A DNA stretch of 64,000 nt, taken from Lagopus muta. Lineage: Eukaryota > Chordata > Aves > Galliformes > Phasianidae. Under the pieces are notes generated by a model. It had not been told where the DNA came from and did no database searches. It was given only the letters and a program-made list of their open reading frames with translations. The translations under genes and the position numbers were made by a program. This document shows positions 11,963 to 25,400 of the stretch, piece by piece (the first letter of the stretch is position 1; each line of letters begins with the position of its first letter). Location of the stretch: NCBI RefSeq assembly GCF_023343835.1, contig NC_064439.1, positions 30,233,933-30,297,932 of the forward strand, written 5' to 3'.

Positions 11963-14900
11963 TACTGGGTATATCAATACTACAGAAAATGGAAACGTCA
12001 GGAAAGTGCAGGCAAACAGAAACTGTGCTAGAGAGTTTGATAACCCTATTCCACTGTGTTGGAATGTACAGGTGCCATTTTTATAGACTCCAGACACATT
12101 TCTGGAAGTTTGCAGATGCAGAATGTTTAAAAAAAACTGGTAACACTACTGATAATATAACTGAATCTTTTACTGAAGATTGAAGGGGAACTGGCTCTGG
12201 CTCTGGGTTTCTTGGCCCCCACCAAATCTAGATTACTCTGGGTACCATAAGCAGAGACATAAAATGCTTCTGTCCGAAAGCCCAGCACTGTGCCAAGCTG
12301 TGTGCTGGATAGATGGTTGAATGAAGGTCCCATTAAACATATTTTGTTGTTTAGAACTTGCCTTAATGCCAGTTAGTTTTACTTTGAAGTGAGCCTTCGT
12401 GGATGTGCTAAGCACTTTGCTAAAGCAAGACTTTGTCACCTCCTAGCAGAGTTGTCTCATTTTTAAAATCCTGTAGTTCTTTTCCTGTAGATATATAAAC
12501 TCACTGGTATCAGAATAATTGTCTCTTATAAGCAGAGTAGGACTCATTCAAACTCGCCTCCAGATTGTGCACTAGTAAGACGACAAAGCAGCTATGGAAT
12601 TAAGTAAGAGCTGAATTTCACAGGTTAAAAAGGTTGAGTGCAAGTTTTCCCAACAGTATTATTTAATGAATTCAGTGTGTATGCAATGTTATTATTCTGT
12701 TTTATTTCTTGTTATTAATTCAGTGCTACCAGGCTAAAAGTAGAAGTCCAGCAGCCTCTCTGTGTAGTTGTTGCTACTGTAGGCAACATAGTAGGCAGCA
12801 GTGTATTGGTGTCTCATCTCTTGCCCTACTCACAACACACATGAACATATTCTGAAGAACACGAGAACCTGCTAACAGCACACCTCAAATTGTGTATGGC
12901 CTTCAGTAGCACTCAGATAACCCTTTGCTTTCTGAGCTGAAACGTGACCAGGCTGACATCATTCTGCAGAGATGGGCAGTGAGAGCCTGGGGCATGTTAC
13001 AGGCCAAACAGCAAAACATCTCCCCTTATACACAGAGGCAGAAGAGGGTGGGGGCATGAGGGCTGGTGGGCTGACTGCAGCTGCTGCTCTCAGGACTGAG
13101 GTCCTCAGTGTTTGCTTTGTGCCACAGGCACATCACCCTCCAAACATTCCTGTCAAGAGATGGGAGGATGTAAGGACCATATGAAAGCCAGAACGTATTT
13201 TAACATTGTCTTGTTTGCATAGGGACCCAGCTAGAGAGCTGCAGTATGACTGTCTGCAGACAGCAATGCAGTCTTGCTCCCTTGACAGCAAGCTGGAGGT
13301 TGGTTTGCTTTGTAGCATGCAGAACTTTTTGTTTCTAAGCACTTGCATCAATGCTGGGTTGTTTGTTTGTTTTTTGCCTTATTGGCCAAAGGGGAAAAAA
13401 AAAAAATGAACTGATTAAAAAAAAGTCAGTCAGTCTTAGGCTTATAAACAAAAGGCCTGAGAGGACCACATTAAGAGTTCTGACATCAAAATACTGCTCC
13501 AATATTGAACTACTGTGACTGTTATTTTTAAAGCTGTTGTGCACAGCATGGCACACAGGAACAACTTGACTTTGGCCAAGATGTGCTTGACTTTGGTAGA
13601 AGGTACCAAAGAGACCAAAGAAGACTGGCCTTCCCAAAGAAAGAAGCCTACATCAGCAGGCTTTTCATGGAAGAAATAATTGTTTGACCTCAATAAGCTA
13701 TTACAGAGACTGCAGGTCCCTTATTTAAGTAGGTAAGTTCCATCAGGAGCTGAACTCAAGTGCTGTGGTCCTATAAACGGTGCAAAGGAAGTTTGAGTGG
13801 ATTGCTGGCATTGATCTGTTGTGACTATACATTTCATACGAGATTGATGTCCTAATCACCATCTATGTTGCTTGCATTTACACTATTGTAAACTGAGACT
13901 AAATGTGGTTGACCTTGTAGAAAAGCAGCAGTTCTGAACTAGTCCAAAGACTTTAAATTTCAGTTTCTGATATTGATCACCTACAAATTTACTGCTGCTC
14001 TTACCTGATACGTTGGATCATATAATGATTATCTATGTTATCTTGGTTGTGGTTTTAGGTTTTGAGGATTTTTTTTTTTAAAAAGCTAATTGCAAAATCA
14101 TCCCTTTTTTCTTCTCTCTGGGCACAAAGTTACCACTCAGCTGAGCTGATCTAACTAACTCTCTTTTGTTTGCCAAAGGCAGTACTTGTTGAAGAAACAA
14201 CAAAAAACAAGGAAATTTTTGAGAATCCCTGAATTAGTACAAGGTATAATAGTGCACCACATGTGTGATACATTTGTGCAGTAAGTATAGCTTTCACCTG
14301 TGTCTCCAAGGAGTCAATTAGTGCAGTAGATGTAGCATGGCTCAAGATATCCCTGAATGGAAACCATGTTCACCTTTGCTTAATTTACAGAAGATACATA
14401 AACATGGTACCTTGCACTTTTGGAACTGCATTTTCATGGCAGTGAAGTGTCTAGTTTAGGAAGGACAATTAAGGCCTACAGTCAAAAGGTGATTTTAGTT
14501 TTAACCTGAAAAGGTTGTCAGCTAAGTCACAGCTAATTATAGGGAAGGTGCGTGACTCCAACAGGCACTCCGGGAAACGTAACCAATTACTCACACTCTT
14601 CTCTAGACTGGAATAAAACCAAATCACAGCAACTCTTCTGGAAGAGAATTACTTCTCCAGAAAGTAAGCCAAGGTGAGGATCTGGAGTGATAACAAGCAT
14701 GTAGTTCAACTGCCGCTTTTAAAAAGATAACCTGAATTTTTCAGAGGATATTTTAAAAATACTCAAAAAGCAATGCTCCTAATCCTCCTGTTCTTATGAG
14801 TTGCAGTTTCTTCATGTTGGCATTAGCAAACATAAGCTTTCCTTAAGATCCCACATAAACTCTCTTCAAGTCTACTATAAGCAATGATTTCTACACAGGT

Positions 14901-15354
14901 TTGTGTTAGAAGATCACAATAAGCAGCTGTTTAAAGCTCAATACTTCTGGTCTAGCACTACAGAATACCACTTCAACTATTTGCCTATGTTTATTGCAGT
15001 GCTAGGTGAGACATCCAGCTGGGGTCCACAGCTGACTCCAACAAGGCCAGTCATTTTCGTTATATACAAAAATAATAAATGTTATTACAGTATAGCAGAG
15101 GGAAACAAAGGATGCTTATGAATATCCAATTCATAAAACCAAAATCAGAGAGCCAGCTTACTTGTGGACTTTTAATCTGAAAAGCAAATAGAAGACTACA
15201 AAATGGCAGGTGCAGCTTTTCTCTTGGCTGTTTAGTAGTAACTTTTCAATAGTACGTGCAGCAGATTTGCCTTGCAAAAAAACATTCCTAAGCATAACGA
15301 TAAGGTATATGTTATTTACTCATCCTTCAGTGTTCTGTTCATGTGTTTTTCCAT
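11963..15354. other. Intergenic DNA, nothing recognised
   Basis: AT-rich, no long conserved frame, no recognisable repeat apart from short homopolymers (for example near 13390 and 14070). Confidence 0.55.
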
Positions 15355-16383
15355 ATATTTATTACAGTTATAATTCCTTCATTACATTGATTATGGAAAA
15401 GTAAATGGGAAACATCACACTGGCTGACTGCAGTTTGACTCATAAAATCTTCTCCTTGATTATTCTTTATTATCTCTACATAAAATGAAATACATATCTT
15501 ACATTAATTTGAACATAATCATACAACAATACAGAAGCATTGCTTAAAGTTGTTTGAAAGCTTAGTTGTGTGTATGAGAAGAGATCCAACTACAACCTGT
15601 ATTTCAAAAAAATCCTCAACTCAGTGGTTTAAACCAGTAACAGTATCTATAAGGTGGCTGGGTCAGGCAGCAAGTATTTCACACACAACTGCTACTAAGC
15701 AATTCATTTTCTTTACTGGGATGTGATGTTTTTTGTTCTTTTCTCTACTTTGTTTTTTTTATTATTTTTTTATTTTATTTTTACAAAACACTTCCACTTT
15801 CATGTTTCAGTGGTTAATTGCACTTTGGATTAAAAAAATAAAATTTTCATCCTCCCACTGGCAGGTTTATATCAGCTTTGGCTGGAATATAACGGCATTC
15901 AGATGGAAGAACACGTTCAGAAAGCTAAGGTTGGAAAATTCAATCTTTATGATCAAATTGAAACACAAGCATTTCTTGGGGTGTTGTATACTTGTTGGAT
16001 TTTGTTTGTAAACAGAGTAACCTTTACAGGTAGTTGTTAAACACTCTTTTTGAAACTTCACACAATTGCATAAGTAAAAATATTGCTCAAATTAACAAAG
16101 TTCTCCATCATGTAGTTGTCTAGCCCTGTTAGAAATTAACCACTCTAAGGTTGAAGAGTGCCATTCCACTTAATGTATAGGTCTGTGCATGTAGATTTCT
16201 CTACCAAAACATTTTCCTGAGAGATGTTTTGCATAAGACCACATTAATTAAAAAATTTCACACATTGAAATGTATACACTAAACTCTAAAATTCTATCTT
16301 ATATAAAACACAGTAATAAACTTTTGAAGTCAAAACTTGTCAACATATTAAACAGTTGCAGGCACAGCTTGAGTTCAGTGCTC
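15355..16383 (-). other. CDCA7L: CDCA7L 3' UTR, approximate
   Basis: AT-rich sequence downstream of the CDCA7L stop. On the minus strand, AATAAA polyadenylation signals occur at 15758-15763, 15769-15774 and 15774-15779, with more near 15466 and 15358. Which is used cannot be told from sequence alone, so the left border is a guess. Confidence 0.45.
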
Positions 16384-16414
16384 TCAATTGCCTTCCACCA
16401 GTTGTTTTTGTAAA
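16384..16414 (-). CDS. CDCA7L: CDCA7L exon 10 (C-terminus and stop)
   Basis: A short terminal coding piece after the acceptor CTTCTAG (AG at 16416-16415). Its first T completes the split AGT serine codon, followed by LQKQLVEGN and TGA at 16386-16384. The mammalian protein ends in a very similar LQKELVEDN, which fixes the exon. The exon continues as 3' UTR to the left. Confidence 0.95.
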
Positions 16415-19400
16415 CTAGAAGACATAAGAAAACAGTGTTAGTGCATTTTAGGAAACTCAAGATTCCCCAAGAACACATTATTTCAATTTCTGAAGATGAT
16501 AGTTTCCAAAACAACAACTCTAAATGCTAGAAGCAGCTCATGCTGATTTCAAAACAGGGAAAAGCAAATTAGTTGTTTATGCAAGGCTATGTCTTGCTTC
16601 AACAAAGCCGATCTCATCCTAGGAAAATTCTGAAGAGATTTTTTTTTGAAAGAAAAAGGATCTATCCCTGGCAGAAGTCAAGTACTGAAGGGCTTCAGCA
16701 TTTCTAAAAGGCCAACTAGCAAAAGAAGCTGCAACTTGGTTTAAAGCCCAGAAATTGAACAGTTGTTATTAAAGCAAAATTACCCATGCTTAAGAAGTCT
16801 CCATTGAGAATCCAAAATAAAGAAATACACTGCAGTTATTTGCTGTCTCAGAGACCAAATTTCATACTAAATTTAAGGTCACACAGTAATAAGGATCTGT
16901 AAAGCTATTTTGAAATGGCAAATTCTGAAAGTGAAGAGACATTTGTGCCCACTAGATCTATAATGAAGACATTTTAAAAGTGCTCAACTCAAGCTTAGGC
17001 AGCAGTGTTGTAGACCTGAGCTGAAGGGAACACTGGGCACAACCCCTCACCTTTCCAGGTATTCTTTCACGTTGTCATAGCCATAGAACTTGGCCAAATG
17101 GATGAGCATCCCTGTGGCACAGCGACCATCACGCTTGCGGCAGTAACTGCAGTTACACACACCGCGACAAGGAGGACAGATCCAGTCCTGCAAGAAAGAA
17201 GGGGGGTGTCATTAAAGGCCAGCTGTAGGTAGGGTTGTACCATCCTCTGCACTGCTCTAACAGACAGGAGTATAGCTTCCTTTTTGCCTTGTTATTCAGG
17301 GTAATCAACAAGTCAGCCAAACTTGTTACAGTTTCCACATACTGCAGGATTAAAATAAGATCAACGCTACTTTGTTTGCTTCAATAGGTCTTAGTCTGCA
17401 AGCTCAAGCTCTCTGAATGATTTACTCATTATTAATTCAAAACAGAAAAAAAGCACCTGTAATATTGCCTATCACTCTCAGGGTTTTGGATGTCTTTGGA
17501 TGCATCTTTGAGAGACTGGGCATGATGATGTTAGATGGGACCAGAAGGGGCAGCAAGCTGGGTGGACCAATTAGCAGAACTTTAAGCTAAATTCAATGGG
17601 GAAAGAGGACGTACTTTTAAGTGGCTGAGAAGAGCCAGTAAACATTGTAATTACAGGAAGCAGCAGCAAAAAAAAACCCTCAGATTTGCCCCAGAGAAAT
17701 GTGAGAGAGCTCCTCCAAGAAGGTAACATGGACAACTGCCCAGCTGAAGTGCCTCTACAGCAATGCACACAGCACAGGGAATAAGCAGGAGATGGAAACC
17801 ATGGTGCAATTATAAAATTACGAACTAATTGCTACCAGGGAAACATGGTGGGATTTATCACAAAACTGGAATACCATGATTGAAAGCTACATGTATTGTA
17901 GAAGGGATAGACACTGGAAGAGGGGTGAGGGACTTGCCCTCTATGTTAAGAAGTGGACAGACTCTGAAGAGCTGCCTCTGAGAAACAGCCATGATCACAT
18001 TGAGAGCTTTGGGCTAAAATTAGGGACCAGACCAAGAAAGGACATCTGGCTACAGTCTACCTACAGGACACTTGACCAAGGGGAGCTTGTGGAGAGGCCT
18101 TCCTGCTTCAGCTACAAGAATCACAGAATCATTAGCACTGAAAGAGACCTCTGGAGATCACATAGTCCAACCTCCCTGCTAAAGGTTTTCTAGAGCATGT
18201 TACATAGGAAAGTATCCAGGCGGCTGTTGAATATCTCCAGAGAAGGAGACTCTACAACCTACTTGGGAAGCTTGTTCAGTGCTCTGTCATCCTCAAAGTA
18301 AATAAGTTTTTTTTCCTTATGTTCATATGGAACATCCTGTGCTCCAGTTTGTTCTCATTATCTCTCATTGTCACTGGTTATCACTGAAAAGAGCCTGGCC
18401 TCATTCACTTGACTCCCACTCTTTATTTATAAGCATTGATAAGACCCCCTTCTCAGTCTTCTCCAGGCTGAAGAGTCCTAGCTCTCTTAAGTCTTTATTC
18501 GTAAGAGAGATACTCTAGGCTCTTAATCACCTTAATGGCACTACACTGGACTCTTTCCAGAACTCTCCTGCTTTTCTTGAAATGAGGAGCTAAGAACTGG
18601 ACACACTACTCCATATGTGGCCTCACAAAGAGCAGAAAAGAAGGATCACCTCTTCCTAATGCACTGCAGGATACCATTGGCCTTCTTGGCCACCAACGCA
18701 CACGGCTGGCTTGTGGACAACCTGTTGCCCACCAGGACACCTAGGTCCTTCTCTGCAGAGCTCCTTTTCAGAAGTTAAGCTAAGTACAAAAAGATTGATT
18801 CTGCCAGATACCTTTATGTGCCCATGAGTCCCATTTTCTGGCTGTCGTATATGCATACTCCTTGCTCAGAATATAAGGGGAGTCAAAAAAACCAACTCTA
18901 AGACATTTAGGTACCCTCCTCCTTTTTTGTCACACTTAAATTTTTACCATCTAGAACCTGCTTGCTTTGCAGGCCACATAACTAAAAGCATAAAAAGAAA
19001 GCACTTTTTGATCTTTTTCCATAAGGGGACAGATTTCTTTTCTCAAAAATTCTCATGCTTTCTCTCTCTGCTGTCTGGTAAGCAACTGGAGCTTGGAAGC
19101 ACTAGGACAGATAAGCTGTAACATAGGTCCAGTACTTCCCCCTTGCACTCCAACAAAAATCAGCATCAGTCCCAATGGTACTGCAGACCTTAGAGTAAAA
19201 CGCTTTAAACCACATTACTACAAGCATACATTCAGCACAGCTTAATACTAAATCATATTACTTATACTTTGTTCCCAAACCTGAAACAATACTTACTGGA
19301 TCAAGCAGTGCTGATTTCACATCTTCCCCATATCTGTTTCGAAGACATGGTCCACAAAATTGCCCCCTTACACCTCCACAGCCCTTGTTGCGACAGATGG

Positions 19401-22400
19401 TCTTTGTATCAATTGTCTTTTGTCGACACTGGTGGCAAGTACTGCCCTAAAAAAGTTGAGAAGGAGGAAAAATAACCATGTGTGAAAGGCACCTTAAATG
19501 CTTAATTGGTTAGCAATCCTAATACATCCGCTGATAGAAAAGCACAGACTTCAAACCAAACTAAAATTCAGCAATGAACATCTTAGTAAGAACTGTAAGT
19601 TTTGTCATTATTATAAATTACATAGTATCTCAGACGCTGGAGATTTTACAGAAACAGTGCCTGTCCTTAGCTTTAGAGTCTCAGACTCCATGCAGCTCAT
19701 TCTACAGTTCTTATTCCCCACCCCAATTTGGCAGTGAGCTCATTTATGGTTATTGCATACTTAGAAAATGACTATCTCTGCTAATACAGCAGTGAAGAAT
19801 AAAACACACAGTAAGATGATCTGCCATCTTTTGATGACTATTAATAATAGCTAAATCAGATAAAGGAAAGGAAGGGTTCCAGCAACCTAGCTGGAAACTA
19901 GCCAACCCTTACAGAAATGTAGTTTCTTGAAGGTATAAAGGACAGCAAGGATCAATGGCATTTAGCTGTACAACCACAACAGCAACAATTAAATAAGAAT
20001 GAAAGATAATAGGTTTTCAACTCTTATCACTGAAGAGCCATAGCTGTAACAACTTCCATTTCATTCTATGGCAAGGAAGCATTTATTTGCAGAGGCAAAA
20101 ATTTGTTGGGACAGTATTAATCAGCGTGAGCAAGTCCACAGAAGACTGTCAACACTTTCAGGTCGTGCTTGTGCAATACAGTAGCAAGAGCTACGCTCTC
20201 CAGAACTTCAGAAAAGCACCTTTCAGCAAGCATCAGATATGCTGTTAGAAGACCATTAATGGACACCGTACAGAAAATATTAGCCACTTACTAGAACTTT
20301 GTCATAGATTTTGTCTTTAACAGTGATTGCAATGTTGTCCAAGTCATCCTCAGTAATATCCTCCACTGGACGGTAAGATGAATACTTTGATGATCTCCTC
20401 CTTTTGCGCACGCCACAATTCCCCTGTTAAACAAACTAATCTCAACACCTTTTGTCTGGTGGCATGAAGACTGTCACCACACGTGATGACAAATTATGTC
20501 ATTTATAATGCACATGTAACTTAGTGGGTATAGTCTACAGGCTCATGGATCATTGAAAGAACCGGGAGTAGATTTGAGCAACTATCCAAACCCACTGGCC
20601 TGTTTTCTCTCCCCTACTCCCCAGTCACTTCTCTACTCCACTTATTATTTAGTCTGTTTAGTTATCCCTTCTTATGGTTATCTCCTTGTTACTTCTGCTT
20701 CCACAAAGCCCATTTTTCTGCTGCTTTTCTTTGCATTCCCTGCACACCTCTACTAATTTCATACTACTTTCCTCACAAAATTAAATTATAGCCACTTGCC
20801 TTCCCCAAGCTTTGTTCATTTGGTTTCCTAGCATGTTCTCATATTGCTTTCACCACAGACAATCTAATATTCCACTAAAAATCTTTACTTAAGTTTTAGT
20901 TTAGTCCAGCCTTTCATTGTTATCTTGCTAGTTATGTGGAAAAGAGTCCTCTACTCACTAAATGCTCTTTTGGTCTTTCATAGATTCTCTATAATCCTGA
21001 ATCTTGGATCATCATTATAACCATCAGGAGATTTCAATCATGTATGTGTCTCACCTAATCCTGAGCCTCCCCCCCTACCCCATCTTTGTCTTTCATCCTA
21101 AGTCAGATCTGCTTTTTCCAGAACAGAGCAATTTTTATTCCATGTTTTTTAGTGGCCAAGTTCCTGCTATAATTGTTCATCTATGGACAGTGCTCTGGGA
21201 ACTGGGAATCCAGTCCCCAGTATATAGAGATACAAAGTAAGTCTTTTTCATAAAGACTATGCGGTAAATAAAGCCAAGACAAATGCAGATGGTTTGTTGG
21301 TGCAGATTCCCTTCACTCTCAGTTTAATTATGCAATTCCTAACCTCCCTCTGGTATTTCCAGAGAGGAGCTCTTGCTATTTTTTCCTGAGTCTGAAGATT
21401 CAGAAGATTTACCTTACCACTCCACTGTCTTGCCACTCAAATGCCTTATACATTTGAGTTCTAACAACTTTCAGACAACAAAAACAAACACTAGAACCTA
21501 AGTAAACTGTCTGGTTATGCTTGGACAAGATAAGTCACAACTAGAGCCAGAAAATGGATGAAAGTTGAGGCAGGAATGCCTGAAGACAATTTCTATTGCT
21601 AATAACAAACCAAAGGTTCTCGTTAACTTCCTCCAGGAAGTGATGTCTACCCTAAGCACTGGCCAACAATCTATATGAATGTTCCTCTCTACGGAAAATA
21701 TCAAAGTCTAGCAAATACCACGCTCAGGCTCCTCTTCAAGAGGTTTTCTTGTTTATAGCTTTGCAAGTGTTCTGCAAATCTGACAGCCGACATGGTAAAT
21801 TTTTCCAAGGCAAATTTCTCAGGTGGACGAGCATTTCTGGTTGGGTTCATGCGACGTGTTATCTGGCCTTCAGAAAACGTCCTCCTTGGTATTTTCTTCT
21901 GTTTCTAGAATCCAGAAAAAAAAAAAAATCTAGTGATTGTAATTTCTAGTATTTTTCAGTTTCATTTGTAGTGTTAAACACCAGAAAGATTTCAAAGTCT
22001 GTTGCACTAGCGCTTTTATGAATTCATTCTTCTTCCACTCCTTATCTGTTAAGCCACATTTATTATGTCGGTTAAGCCGACAATTTCTAGCAGATAGAAA
22101 ATTTTCCCTACATGCTATATCTTTTTGCTCCTTTTAAAAGACCAGTTTTCACAGTCAGATTATATTTCAATTAACATCACAGAACTGTACTGTATAATCA
22201 AGATGTTATAATCACAATATAATCAAGAGAATTAGGCAAAGTAAACAATGATCACAAAAGAGAATAAGTGGAAGAGCTTACCCTTTGGCTGAGCTCACCA
22301 GAAGACACCAAGAGAGGTGATCTCCAGAAGAGATCCTTCCCCACTGGTAGCCAGCTCTTAAATGGGTCTAGGAGAGGTGCAGCCAGGCTCCACCCCTTCC

Positions 22401-25400
22401 GGCAGCACAGGTGAATTGCCTTCACCTGTGCTCCTCTGGCTGGCTCATGGCTCGCCTCAGGTGATCAATCAGAGGTTCAGGCCCTGACTCAGCAGTTCCC
22501 ATACATGTACCAAAACTCTACGGATGGCATATTAAGCTTAAAGCTAGTTCTCACTGTTCTTCGGCAGCTGAAGGTTCGGAAGCTCCCACAATACGAACAA
22601 ACCTTTAATGAATAAACCAAAGTCCAGGCTTTCTTCCATATTTTTCATCTTAAAGGGTCACGGAAAGAGCATGAATAAATCTCCTCTTCTACATTCCAAT
22701 GAATGGCAACAATCTCTTGGTGTTATCAGACTTAATAATTATGGAATAACTGAATTCATGCAACAGGAGTCCTGCATGGGCCACCTACCATAAAATTATC
22801 CATAAAAGTACAGAATCACAGAATCACAGAATCACCCGGGTTGGAAGGGACCTCAAGGATCATGTAGTTCCAACCCCCCTGCCTGGCAGGGCCACCAAAC
22901 ATACACATAAAAGTGTCACTCTACTACATCTGACAGCTTCAACAAGACGAAAGAAGTTATATCTGCTTGCCATCATATTTCCTTAGCAAGAAGTGAATGA
23001 CACTTTACAAGAAGAGAGGTTGGAAGTCAAAAAACAAGCAGAAAGGAAACTAGAACGTTCCTGATGCCTTTTCGACCCCTCAAATAAGGACAATAAATGA
23101 AAGTAACATGCTATAAAAATATAACCATTCCTTGAATACACAGACACACATTTAGCCACAGCTAAATTCAAGATTTGCACAGACTTCGTAATTCTGATTC
23201 ACATTACCACTGTCACACAGCAGCATTTACATGCTGGTTTTCTGAAGACATGGCTCTTCAATTTTACTTTACATCTCTTCAGTTTGTAATGTGAAAAAAC
23301 ATTACAGACAGTAATCTACTTCTGGCTAAGAAAAGCTACAGTATCACTACCCTAGTTTCATGTTGAAGTGGTTGAATTTTATCAGCATATGGAAGTGTGG
23401 ATTTTAAGAGAAGAGTAAAAGAAAAATTAGCTGGGAAATGTAAAGGATCTAAACACAAAGGAAAGCAATTTTCCTCATTTGCACAAATGCAGGTATCTGT
23501 CTAGTATCTCAAAAGAATTTCCGTGACAAAAATTATAAAGTAGCATCTAATCCTGGTCTCCACAGTTCTTCATACAATTATCTTATAAAACACCATTTCC
23601 TCACAAAAGCTTCAGTATTTGAACAATACCAAGAGCAAATCCAAAACAAAGTAACCAGAACCAAGGAAAACCCAAACAGAAGTTGGTGAAAGTGTTTTAT
23701 CAAGAAGCATATTAATCAAAAGTCTAGCATAAATATCCATCACCTCTAGCCAGTGCACAGAGTCTTACCGAAGGAGTTGAGGCAGGTGTCTTCACCGGGA
23801 ATAGGTCAGGTATGGAATTCAGTTCTGCTAGTAACTGGGCAAGCTGAAAGAAATAGTAATATCATATTGAAAAGTCACTACAAACTTGCATATTTTTGAC
23901 ACGCATCATCCAGTCTTTGTATGCACTCTGAGAAATACTTGAACGTATTAAATTTCAGCGCATGAAACATTTCAATAGGAACTTAAATAAAGTGGGGCTC
24001 AAAAAAGGGGCTCATTCATGTACGAGTGAAAAAAAAAAAAACACCAGAGTTTTGCAACTTCACAGCTTCCATTAATTCTTACTGGAATACGGCAGCTAAT
24101 ATTACATTCAATCTTGTCAAAACAGCACTGAAAAAGAGTGTCCTCAAAACTAATGAAGTTTACAGTGGTAAAACTGGAATTAAAAGAAAGGGTGGAAGCA
24201 GACCCAAGATTTGTACAAAGAGTGCCTGGAGGCTACAACACATCCTGGAACAATGCAAAACTGGAGGATTCACAAAAGACCCAAAATCAACACACTACAG
24301 TGCTAGATTTGCACACCACCATGAAAATTAAGAGATCTAGTGGAATTTTAGACAGGGGGAAAAGCAACTGGCAATTATTAGTCTCACTTCTCCCTTATCT
24401 ACATACACACTTTCAGTAGTAGCAGTAAAGTATAATTAAACACCACATTCCACATAATTGAAAAGTTATATTTATAATCCTTTGCAGTTTTGGGCAGGCT
24501 TTCCAACCAGTGAGTACAGAAGACCCCTCAGATACAACAGGTAAGTAGAAACTCTATTGAATAAACAACAAGAATGACCTGAAGGAACCCGATGGTTTGC
24601 TGACAGGCTCCAAACATAAGCCTGTAACATGGATACCTGTAACAGTGTTCACTGTACTGTTACAGTGTCCTTTAGTCTTACCATGGCTTTATTTTCTTTA
24701 ATATTCATAGCTCTTTTAAGCAGAGCACTGGAATTTTCTTCTTGTGTTTCTTTCATGTCTTCTTCAGATTCTGAAGCAGAGCCCTCTAGTTTGTCCCATC
24801 GCTTGCAATTTCTTTCTTTTGAAAGAGCAGTGGAGGGTTTACTGTCCTTTAATGGTAGGTTAGGAAAAGCTTGTTCAGGCACTTTTTTCTCAGAAGACTT
24901 CCTGGTTGGAAACTGAAAGGCAACACGAAGACCAAAGCTTCTTCTTTTGGGAGATACTTTCTTCTTTGCCTCTTCCTCCTCTTCTCCTTCAGTACCCAAT
25001 AAATTACCACGTTCTTCATCACTCAAGTCTGACACCATCTCCTACAGGCAGGAAGAACCATGTTATATTTGCTGCTATGACACAAAATGTTATTTTTAAT
25101 CACTAATTCTAGGCAGCAGTTTCACCATCCAAGTGCTACAGAAATTCACTCAAATCAACAGGTTTTACAAAGCTAGCAGCATTCAACTTCCCCCAACACA
25201 GTCTGCACATTAATGCACAGATACTACAAACAAGGCTATCAGGAACAGTATTGCCTAGCAGTCAGCATACAAGGAGGGGGAGTTCTCATTTCTAATATGG
25301 GATACTGCACTCAATGAAGGTGGGGTTTTTTCCCCTTTTTCAATATAATACGTATATTACAATATTCTTCAGTCTGTATAATGAACATCACAGTGCATCA

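Noticed and set aside
1-16000. Search for the end of DNAH11 on the plus strand
   Set aside because: No sequence resembling the conserved dynein heavy-chain C-terminus was found by eye; the gene probably ends left of the window.
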